Assembly (NCBI GenBank): GCA_963845425.1
Contig: CAWJSC010000005.1
Location: forward strand, 620,001-684,000
Length of the DNA stretch: 64,000 bases
Source of the DNA: DATDAH01 sp963845425
Lineage (GTDB): Bacteria > Actinomycetota > Acidimicrobiia > Acidimicrobiales > DATDAH01
Direction: 5' to 3'
Shown here: positions 8,577 to 15,522 of the stretch, in pieces
How the letters are laid out: every line of letters begins with the position of its first letter
Numbering within the stretch: position 1 is the stretch's first letter
The notes under the pieces: model-generated
What the model saw: the letters and a program-made list of their open reading frames with translations, nothing else
Told to the model about the DNA's origin: nothing
Database searches by the model: none
Made by a program: the position numbers and the translations under genes

Positions 8577-10589
8577 CTACTGCTGCGCCTGGTCCAGGCC
8601 GTAACGGGCCAGCAGGGCGAGGAGCTGGTCGGCCCGATGGTCGAGGGTGTGCGCCGCCAGCACCGCCGCCCGCCCCGCCGCCGCCCGGCGGGCGGCAGCC
8701 ATGGGATCGGCCAGCAGCTCGCGCACGTGGTGGCCGAGCTCGTTGGAGTCGGCAAACGTCAGGACCCCGTCGGGCAACTGATCGTCGATCTCAGGGAACC
8801 AGTCCGACACCACGGGCGTGCCGCAAGCCAGCACGTCGTAGACCCGGTTCGACACGATCCCCCAGGAGCGCATCGTGTCCCAGTGGTCATTGAGGACGAC
8901 CGCGGCGGACGCGTACACCTCGGGCAGCTGCTCGTTGGCGACGTGCTCGGCCACGATGAGGTCGCGCGCCACTAGGCCCTCCCAGCCGCGACCGTAGATG
9001 GCCGGGCGGATCCCGGCCGCCAACGCTCCCGCCACGGCGGGGCGGAAGACGTTGCGGGTGTTCGCCACCACCGTGACCGGATGTGTGTGTTCGGGCACGG
9101 GGGGCATCGGGCGGAACCGGTGGTGGTCCGTGCCCTGGAGCAGGACCTCGACCGGCGTGGCCGTGAGGTCGCGCAGGTGCGCGGCCAGCCGGGGTGACGC
9201 GGCCAGCACCAGGTCGGCCTCGTCGCACTCCTCGGGCGCGACCAGCTCGGGGTGGCTGATCACCCACAGGACGTGGCGCTGCCCCGGCGAGCGACGGACC
9301 CCCACCAGGCCCCGCAGGACGAGGTGGACGTCGCAGGCCCGGCTCGCAGGATCGTCGACCTGCTCGCGGTCCTGGACCCGGACCTGTGCCCCCCGCCGCC
9401 GCAGCGCGCGCGCCAGTGCCGCGCCCAACTCCCAGTCGCCCCACCGGCCGCGCTCGCGCGGGAGCGCCGCGGTGCTCACCGCCACCCTGAGGCGATCAGC
9501 CTCCCCCGAGGCTCGCCGGCGCAGCGCCGGACCCCGTTCGTCCAGCAATCGGCGCCAGTCGGCGCCGGCAGGGACCACCGGCCGCACCAGCGCCGCCCGG
9601 GAGCGCACCGGTCGACGGTCGAGTACGACCGCCTCGGGCACCGCGACCGTGCGGGCGCCGTGATCGGCCAGTCGGCTGCACAGCGCGGCGATGGCGACGT
9701 CGAGGCCTTCGTACGCCCCGAGTCCGCCGGCCGCCAGGAACGCCTCCCGGTCCACGACGAGGCAGGGCCCGACCGCGGTGACGACCTCGCCACCCGCCAG
9801 CTCGGGGGCCGACGGCCGCGCCCCCGCACCGATGGCCACCAGGACGGGCGCATCGTCCTCCACCACCACCTCGGCGCCGAGGTGGCGAACCCGGAGGTCG
9901 TGGGGCGTCCTGGACCACAGCCGGCGCTCGGGGTGGACGACCTGCGGCACGGCGGCCATGACGTCGCCGTCGAGCGGGGCCGCCAGCCGATCGAGCCAGC
10001 CCGACTCCAGCGGCACGCAGCAGGCGTGGATGAGGCACACGAGGTCGCCAGTGACGCCGGCGACGACCCGGTCGACGGCCGCACCAAGCCCCTCGTCGCC
10101 GACCGGACGGGCCACGACGACCTCGTCGGGAGCAATGAACGGCGGAAGGTCCACTCCCGCCGTCGGCGCCTCGACCACGACGACGGTTTGCCGTCGATCG
10201 GCGCGAACCGGTGCGAGGGCCTCGACGGCGCGGTCGAGGTCGGCCCGCCGCCGCTGCCGGCGCGCTCGACCGACCCTGAGCCCGGCGCCCAGCAACGTGA
10301 GCCGCGCCCCGCCCTCGCTGACCACCGGGGCGCCAGCGAGGCGAGCCAGCCGCTGCACCCGGCGGTCCACCGCCAGGGCCAAGCGGGTGATCGGACGCTG
10401 GTGAAGGGCGGCGAGCTCGGCGAACTGGCCGCCCGCCATCCGCCTGAGTGCCGCCGCGTCCACCTCGAGGGGCGGCCGAGCGGGGCGCTCGGTCAACGAG
10501 CGGCGCCCGGCGCCGCGTGGCGCGGCGAGCGGTGGCGGCGGGGGCCTATAGAATGGCTGCGCTGGCTCGCCGAACGAGCTGTCCGCCAT
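8577..10589 (-). CDS. Two-module glycosyltransferase (GT2-like plus CgeB/GT4-like)
   Basis: The N-terminal half resembles a GT2 domain (VVVVEAPTAGVDLPPF, VCLIHACCVPLESGWLDRL, AVGPCLVVDREAFLAAGG). The C-terminal half resembles CgeB/GT4-type transferases (LWVISHPELVAPEECDEADLV, FRPAVAGALAAG, SNRVYDVLACGTPVVSDWF). No signal peptide. The start is uncertain: ATG 10589 gives 670 residues but leaves 12 bp to the divergent ABC permease start. Internal ATG 10439 would leave room for a promoter. The first 50 codons still show strong G/C third positions. It probably acts in glycan chain synthesis with the neighbouring minus-strand genes. Confidence 0.75.
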   Translation of the reverse strand: MADSSFGEPAQPFYRPPPPPLAAPRGAGRRSLTERPARPPLEVDAAALRRMAGGQFAELAALHQRPITRLALAVDRRVQRLARLAGAPVVSEGGARLTLLGAGLRVGRARRQRRRADLDRAVEALAPVRADRRQTVVVVEAPTAGVDLPPFIAPDEVVVARPVGDEGLGAAVDRVVAGVTGDLVCLIHACCVPLESGWLDRLAAPLDGDVMAAVPQVVHPERRLWSRTPHDLRVRHLGAEVVVEDDAPVLVAIGAGARPSAPELAGGEVVTAVGPCLVVDREAFLAAGGLGAYEGLDVAIAALCSRLADHGARTVAVPEAVVLDRRPVRSRAALVRPVVPAGADWRRLLDERGPALRRRASGEADRLRVAVSTAALPRERGRWGDWELGAALARALRRRGAQVRVQDREQVDDPASRACDVHLVLRGLVGVRRSPGQRHVLWVISHPELVAPEECDEADLVLAASPRLAAHLRDLTATPVEVLLQGTDHHRFRPMPPVPEHTHPVTVVANTRNVFRPAVAGALAAGIRPAIYGRGWEGLVARDLIVAEHVANEQLPEVYASAAVVLNDHWDTMRSWGIVSNRVYDVLACGTPVVSDWFPEIDDQLPDGVLTFADSNELGHHVRELLADPMAAARRAAAGRAAVLAAHTLDHRADQLLALLARYGLDQAQQ
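10549..10554 (+). promoter_or_regulatory. Possible -10 box (TAGAAT) for the ABC exporter operon
   Basis: TATAGAAT (10547-10554) is the only AT-rich spot upstream of the permease start at 10602. No clear -35 box is seen. It would lie inside the long form of the divergent glycosyltransferase gene. Confidence 0.35.
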
Positions 10590-10601
10590 GCTGTCGTTCT
10601 C

Positions 10602-11453
10602 ATGGGCACCTCCACCTCCTCCTTCGAACACGCCGTCATCTACGGCGACGACGAGCCACCCCCGTCGCTGGCACGCTACGCGAGGGAGTTGTGGAGCCGG
10701 CGCAGCCTCCTGAACTACTTGACCCGCACCCGCCTGAAGGCCCAGCACTACGACACCACGTTCGGCAAGGCGTGGCTGGTCCTCGGCCCCCTGATGATGG
10801 CGGGTGTCTACATGTTGGCCCGCGGCGTGATGCGACCCTCGGGCGACGAGGAGCACGCCCGGATGGTCATCGCCCACATCGTCATGGGAGTGTTCATCTT
10901 CCAGTACGTGGCCGGGGGCATCACCACGGGAGCGAGCTCGGTGCTCGCCAACACCAGAATGGTCTTGAACACCTCGATGCCCTGCGGGGTCTTCCCCACT
11001 TCCAGCCTGATGGGCGGGGTGATCACGCTCATGCCCACGCTCGTCGTGCTGCTGGCGGTGCGCGCCGTCCTCCGCCAGCCCTTCGGGATCTCGTTGCTCG
11101 CGGTCCCGGTGGTCGTCGTGCTGCTCACCGGCTTCATCTACGGTGTCAGCCTCGCCCTGGCGGCACTGACGGTGTACTTCCGCGACACCACGAACTTCCT
11201 CACCTACCTGACCCGCCTCTGGCTCTTCCTGACGCCGGTCATCTACACCGTGGACGAGATCCCCCCCCACCTCCGCCGCATCCTCGCCCTCAACCCCCTC
11301 TACCCCTACTACGCAGCCCTCGACGATGCCCTGTCGGCCCAGTGGCCCGCCCATCGCTACCTCGTGTGGGCCGCCGCTTGGACCGTGGGGGCACTTGTCG
11401 TCGGTCTGCCGGTCTTCCTCGCCAAGGAGCGCGACTTTGCCGTCCGCCTCTGA
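10602..11453 (+). CDS. ABC-2 type polysaccharide exporter permease (Wzm/TagG-like)
   Basis: The 283-residue protein has six predicted membrane segments after a cytoplasmic N-terminus with SRRSLLNYLTRTRLKAQHYDT, typical of TagG/Wzm permeases. FGKAWLVLGPLMMAGVYM, YFRDTTNFLTYLTRLWLFLTPVIY and LNPLYPYYAALDDAL are family hallmarks. The length is usual for the family. It pairs with the ATPase that begins inside its 3' end, together forming an exporter for lipid-linked glycan. No clear SD precedes ATG 10602. Confidence 0.9.
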   Translation: MGTSTSSFEHAVIYGDDEPPPSLARYARELWSRRSLLNYLTRTRLKAQHYDTTFGKAWLVLGPLMMAGVYMLARGVMRPSGDEEHARMVIAHIVMGVFIFQYVAGGITTGASSVLANTRMVLNTSMPCGVFPTSSLMGGVITLMPTLVVLLAVRAVLRQPFGISLLAVPVVVVLLTGFIYGVSLALAALTVYFRDTTNFLTYLTRLWLFLTPVIYTVDEIPPHLRRILALNPLYPYYAALDDALSAQWPAHRYLVWAAAWTVGALVVGLPVFLAKERDFAVRL

Positions 11454-12297
11454 CGACATCGCCATCCGGGTCGAGGACCTCTGGATCACCTACCAGACGT
11501 GGGCCGAGGCCGAGCCGACCCTGGTCCGCAGCATGCAGGCCCTGCGCCGGCGGACCAAGTTGACCAGGACGGTCAATGCGGTGCAGGGGGTCTCCTTCGA
11601 GGTGCCCCGAGGGTCGGTGCTCGGCATGGTCGGTCCCAACGGCTCCGGCAAGTCGACGATCCTGCGTGCCCTGGCCGGCATCCTGCGGCCGACCAGCGGC
11701 CGGATCACCGTCCGCGGCCGCGTCACACCGCTGCTCTCGCTCGGGGTCGGGTTCAACTTCCAGCTGAGCGGCCACGAGAACATCAAGCTCGGTGGCCTCC
11801 TCGCCGGGATGGAGCTGTCGGAGATCCGCGAGCGGACGCCGGAGATCATCGAGTTCTCCGGCCTCGGCGATGCCATCAACCGGCCGATCCGGACGTACTC
11901 CAACGGGATGTTCACCCGCCTGTCCTTCTCGGTGGCCGCCTTCCTGGACCCGGAGATCATGCTCATCGACGAGCTGCTCTCCGCGGGCGACGTCGAGTTC
12001 CGGTTCCGCTCAGCGGACAAGATCCGCAAGCTCATGGAGGACGACACCACCGTGGTGTTCGTCTCCCACACCCACGGCGAGATCAAGTGGCTCTCCGACC
12101 GATGCCTGTGGCTCGAGGACGGGGTCGTCATCCAGGAGGGCGACCCCGACACCGTGGTCGACGCCTACGCCGACCACCACGGCGTCCACCAACCGGAGAT
12201 CGAGCTGGAGGAGGAAACGGGCGCCTTGAGCTTCGTGTGGCGACCCGACACGCCGGGCGCCGGCGGGCCAGCGGCGGGCAGCCCGACTAGTTCTTGA
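11437..12297 (+). CDS. ABC polysaccharide exporter ATPase (Wzt/TagH-like)
   Basis: TTG at 11437 is chosen because AAGGAG lies 7 nt upstream, inside the permease gene, giving a 17-nt overlap. The 286-residue protein has Walker A GPNGSGKST (about 67-75), a family-type signature RTYSNGMFTRL instead of LSGGQ, Walker B IMLIDELLSAGD and the H-loop FVSHTH. The insertion FQLSGHENIKLGG is typical of Wzt/TagH ATPases. There is no C-terminal carbohydrate-binding domain, so export does not look coupled to a Wzt-type end modification. Its 3' end overlaps the convergent lipoprotein gene by 11 bp. Confidence 0.92.
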   Translation: MPSASDDIAIRVEDLWITYQTWAEAEPTLVRSMQALRRRTKLTRTVNAVQGVSFEVPRGSVLGMVGPNGSGKSTILRALAGILRPTSGRITVRGRVTPLLSLGVGFNFQLSGHENIKLGGLLAGMELSEIRERTPEIIEFSGLGDAINRPIRTYSNGMFTRLSFSVAAFLDPEIMLIDELLSAGDVEFRFRSADKIRKLMEDDTTVVFVSHTHGEIKWLSDRCLWLEDGVVIQEGDPDTVVDAYADHHGVHQPEIELEEETGALSFVWRPDTPGAGGPAAGSPTSS

Positions 12298-12682
12298 GGC
12301 AGTCGCCCTCGGCGAGGATGGCGCGCACCGCGTCGTTCACCGGCCCTGGGTCGTCGACGTTGACGCCCGAGTACCAGAGCATCAGGTCGCCCTCCTCGAT
12401 CGCTCCCGCCGTCACGAGGTAGCCCAGCACGCCGGCCACGCAGCTCGTGTCGATCTGGTTCGGCGGTGGCGGTTCGAAGTCCCGCGGGACCTCGACCTCG
12501 CCGTCCTCGAGTTGGACGATCAGCTGATCGAGGTCGATCGCGAGGCGGGGGACCGAGTCCTCGGTCGCCGCGTCGTCGACCGCGGTGCCATCGGCCCCGT
12601 CGGTGCTCTCGGACCCGTCGTCGGAGCACCCGGAGACCAAGAGCACGACCGCTGCCGACGCTGCCATGAGGTGACGAACCAC
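12287..12682 (-). CDS. Putative lipoprotein
   Basis: GTG at 12682 is supported by GAGGAGG 7 nt upstream. The 131-residue protein has a lipoprotein signal (VVLLVSGC lipobox, Cys about 19) followed by an acidic low-complexity linker (SDDGSESTDGADGT). The folded part has FEPPPPNQIDTSC and a C-terminal CLKN, so two cysteines could form a disulfide outside the membrane. No known family recognised. It is convergent with the ABC exporter genes. Confidence 0.75.
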   Translation of the reverse strand: MVRHLMAASAAVVLLVSGCSDDGSESTDGADGTAVDDAATEDSVPRLAIDLDQLIVQLEDGEVEVPRDFEPPPPNQIDTSCVAGVLGYLVTAGAIEEGDLMLWYSGVNVDDPGPVNDAVRAILAEGDCLKN

Positions 12683-12837
12683 GCACTGTCCTCCTCGCCG
12701 CTCCAGGGGGCTCGAGCGACCAAGGGACTGTAGACGACCACGGCAAGCGGCGAGGAGCACCCCTACCGTTCCCGTCAGCACCCCGGTCTCCGGACAGTGG
12801 TCAGGGGATCGGAGCGCGGGCGGCCACTCAGAGCAGA

Positions 12838-12866
12838 TTGACAGGCCTCGACGGGTCCGGTATCCA
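12838..12866 (+). promoter_or_regulatory. Promoter of the glycan assembly operon
   Basis: A perfect TTGACA -35 box (12838-12843), a 17-bp spacer and TATCCA as -10 (12861-12866). It lies 125 bp upstream of the sugar-phosphate transferase start at 12991, in the only long gap of this region (12683-12990), which holds no other gene that I can see. Confidence 0.6.
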
Positions 12867-12990
12867 GGTTGGTGCGCAGCATCTCCGGATGCCGCGGCGG
12901 CTTCTACGGATGGAGCACGAGGGAGCGGGGAGTGCCGAGGCCGCGGCCCGTGCCGCGACCGGGCATGTGACTAGGGGGGAAGGGCGAACC

Positions 12991-13761
12991 ATGGCAGCAC
13001 GACCTGGAACGAGAAGCGGCGGGGTCTGGTTGCATCGCGTCGTCGACGTCCTCGGGGCGGGACTGCTCTTCGTGGTCGCCCTCCCGGTGCTGCTGGTCCT
13101 GCTCGCCGGCTCGGCGCTGAGCTTCAGGGCGTGGCCGGTCTTCACGCAGGTGCGAGTCGGGTGGCACGGACGCCCGTTGCGCTTCTCCAAGGTCCGCTCG
13201 CTGCCACCGACCACTCCGGTCGACGCCGACAAGTACGCTCTCGCGGCGGTCGAGAACGCCCCGTTCGGCAAGTTCCTCCGTTCGAGCCACCTCGACGAGC
13301 TGCCGCAGCTCCTGCACGTCATCACCGGGAAGATGAGCCTCGTCGGCCCCCGGCCGGAGATGGAGGGGCTGGCGACCAGGTTGTTCACCCCCGAGTTCCA
13401 GCAGGAGCGCACCCGGGTCCGGCCGGGATGCACGGGGATCTGGCAGATCAGCGTGGATGCGGGGCGGCTCATCGCGGAGGTCCCCGAGTACGACCTGGCC
13501 TACGTGCGATCGGCCACCCTTCGCCTCGACCTCTGGGTGCTCTGGCGCACGGTCCTCCAGATGCTGACGCCTGCGGCCCCGGTGACGCTGGACGACATCC
13601 CCGCGTGGACCGGCTTCCAGAGGCAGGCTCGGCCCGAGTTGGCGCCGGCCACGCCGCCCGCGGCGGTGAACGGCCACCGCCCAACCGCCACGCCGGACCT
13701 CGTGGCCATACCTGCCATGTCGGCGACGATGAGCGGACCCGCGGAAAGGGAGCGACCGTGA
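12991..13761 (+). CDS. Priming sugar-phosphate transferase (bacterial sugar transferase family)
   Basis: ATG 12991 follows a purine-rich SD (GGGGGGAAGGG). In-frame starts at 12838 and 12895 lack one. The 256-residue protein has one N-terminal hydrophobic segment (VDVLGAGLLFVVALPVLLVLL), then RVGWHGRPLRFSKVRSL, SHLDELPQLLHVITGKMSLVGPRPE and RVRPGCTGIWQIS, the core of PglC/WcaJ-type phosphoglycosyl transferases. It would place the first sugar-1-phosphate on a polyprenyl phosphate at the inner membrane face. It is the first gene of an operon whose next start overlaps its stop. Confidence 0.92.
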   Translation: MAARPGTRSGGVWLHRVVDVLGAGLLFVVALPVLLVLLAGSALSFRAWPVFTQVRVGWHGRPLRFSKVRSLPPTTPVDADKYALAAVENAPFGKFLRSSHLDELPQLLHVITGKMSLVGPRPEMEGLATRLFTPEFQQERTRVRPGCTGIWQISVDAGRLIAEVPEYDLAYVRSATLRLDLWVLWRTVLQMLTPAAPVTLDDIPAWTGFQRQARPELAPATPPAAVNGHRPTATPDLVAIPAMSATMSGPAERERP

Positions 13762-14750
13762 CGACCGACGACCTCACCGTCGTCACCGGAGCCGGCGGGT
13801 TCATCGGAGGCCACCTCGTCGCCGACCTGCGGCGCGACGGCCGAGCGGTCCGGGCCGTCGACCTGAAGCCCGTCGACGAGTGGTACCAGCGCTTCGACGA
13901 CGTGGAGAACGTCGTCGCCGACCTGCGCCAGGAGCGGGCCTGCTTTGAGGCAGCCGAGGGCGCCTCGTCCGTCTACAACCTCGCGGCCGACATGGGCGGC
14001 ATGGGGTTCATCGAGAACAACCGGGCCCTCTGCATGCTCTCCGTCCTCATCAACACCCATCTGCTGCAGGCCGCGGTCCATCACGGCGTCAAGCGGTACT
14101 TCTTCTCGTCATCGGCGTGTGTCTACGCCGCCGAGCACCAACGCTCGCCCGAGGTGGTCGCCCTCCGCGAGGGCGACGCCTACCCGGCACAGCCCGAGGA
14201 CGGCTATGGCTGGGAGAAGCTGTTCAGCGAGCGGATGTGCCGCCACTTCCGCGAGGACTTCGGCCTCGAGACCAGGGTTGCCCGCTACCACAACGTCTAC
14301 GGCCCGCACGGGACCTGGTCCGGAGGGCGGGAGAAGGCGCCCGCCGCCATCTGCCGCAAGGTGATCGAGGCCGTGATGTCGGGGAACCTCGAGATCGAGA
14401 TCTGGGGCGACGGCAAGCAGACCAGGTCGTTCATGTACATCGACGCCTGCGTCGAGGGCACGCGGGCGATCATGAACAGCGACATCCTCGAGCCGATCAA
14501 CCTCGGCAGCGCCGAGCTGGTGACGATCGACGAGCTCGTCGACATCGTCGAGGACATCGCCGGCGTCAGCTTGAAGCGCCGATACAACTTGGACGCGCCG
14601 CAGGGCGTTCGGGGTCGCAACAGCGACAACACCATGATCCTCGATCGGTTGGGCTGGCAGCCCGACATCGGCCTCCGCGAGGGCCTGGAGCAGACGTACC
14701 GTTGGATCCATGACGAGGTCAGGCGCGCTGTCCCGGTTCCCGCGGCCTGA
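13758..14750 (+). CDS. NAD-dependent epimerase, GDP-mannose-3,5-epimerase-like
   Basis: GTG at 13758 overlaps the previous stop. It has the Rossmann motif TGAGGFIGGHL (about 11-21) and a striking match to GDP-mannose 3,5-epimerase signatures: NLAADMGGMGFIENN, SSSACVYAAEHQ with the expected cysteine, YGWEKLFSERMC (Tyr-x3-Lys) and GTWSGGREKAPAAICRK with the conserved lysine. The family converts GDP-mannose to GDP-L-galactose or GDP-L-gulose. It is 330 residues, near the usual core length. It probably supplies a nucleotide sugar to this locus; exact substrate is inferred. Confidence 0.85.
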   Translation: MTTDDLTVVTGAGGFIGGHLVADLRRDGRAVRAVDLKPVDEWYQRFDDVENVVADLRQERACFEAAEGASSVYNLAADMGGMGFIENNRALCMLSVLINTHLLQAAVHHGVKRYFFSSSACVYAAEHQRSPEVVALREGDAYPAQPEDGYGWEKLFSERMCRHFREDFGLETRVARYHNVYGPHGTWSGGREKAPAAICRKVIEAVMSGNLEIEIWGDGKQTRSFMYIDACVEGTRAIMNSDILEPINLGSAELVTIDELVDIVEDIAGVSLKRRYNLDAPQGVRGRNSDNTMILDRLGWQPDIGLREGLEQTYRWIHDEVRRAVPVPAA

Positions 14751-15522
14751 TCCGGGAGCACCGCTCCCGCGCACCGAGGTCCTTGGCGTGGGCATCAGCG
14801 CCGTCACCATGGAGCTGGCCGTGGCGGAGATCGAGCGACGGATCCGCGAAGGCGACCAGGGCTTCGTCACGCTGACCGGGGTCCACGGGGTCATGGAAGC
14901 GCGCCGCTCCCTCTCGGTGCGGCAGGCCCACGACCAGGCGGCGATGGTCTGCCCGGATGGCATGCCCATGGTCTGGTCCTGCCGGTACGCCGGATTCGAC
15001 TGGGTGGAGCGGGTCTACGGGCCCGATCTGATGCTGGAGCTCTGTGCGCGGTCGCTGGAGAACGGCTGGCGACACTTCTTCTACGGCGGCGGGCCGGGCG
15101 TCGCGCCGCGCCTGGCGGATCAGCTGCGCTCGCGCTTCCCGGGCCTGCAGGTCTGCGGCGTGCACACCCCGCCCTTCCGCCCGCTCGACGAGGCCGAGAC
15201 CGCCGAGGTCGTCGATCACATAGACTCGTCGGGCGCCGACGTGCTCTGGATCGGCCTGAGCACGCCCAAGCAGGAGCTGTGGATGGCCGAGATGCACCCC
15301 CGCCTCGCGGTGCCCGTGGCCCTCGGTGTCGGCGCTGCGTTCGACTTCCACGCCGGGCTGGTCCCGCAGGCCCCACCGTGGGTCCAGCGATCAGGCCTGG
15401 AGTGGCTCTACCGCCTCGGGCGCGAGCCCCGGCGGCTCTGGCGGCGATACCTCACGAACAACCCCGCCTTCGTGGCCGCCATCCTGCGCCAGCCTCCCCA
15501 CCGCGTGGGCAGCGAGAGGTGA
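14710..15522 (+). CDS. WecG/TagA/CpsF family glycosyltransferase
   Basis: ATG 14710 lies 41 nt inside the epimerase gene, in another frame. The 270-residue protein carries GT26 hallmarks: LGVGISAVTMELAVAEIE, CPDGMPMVW, YGPDLMLELC, GGGPGVAPRLADQLRSRFP, IGLSTPKQELWM and GVGAAFDFHAG-PQAPPW with GLEWLYRLGREPRRLWRRY. The family adds the second sugar to polyprenyl-pyrophosphate-linked sugars. It sits after the priming transferase, consistent with early steps of repeat-unit assembly. Confidence 0.92.
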   Translation: MTRSGALSRFPRPDPGAPLPRTEVLGVGISAVTMELAVAEIERRIREGDQGFVTLTGVHGVMEARRSLSVRQAHDQAAMVCPDGMPMVWSCRYAGFDWVERVYGPDLMLELCARSLENGWRHFFYGGGPGVAPRLADQLRSRFPGLQVCGVHTPPFRPLDEAETAEVVDHIDSSGADVLWIGLSTPKQELWMAEMHPRLAVPVALGVGAAFDFHAGLVPQAPPWVQRSGLEWLYRLGREPRRLWRRYLTNNPAFVAAILRQPPHRVGSER

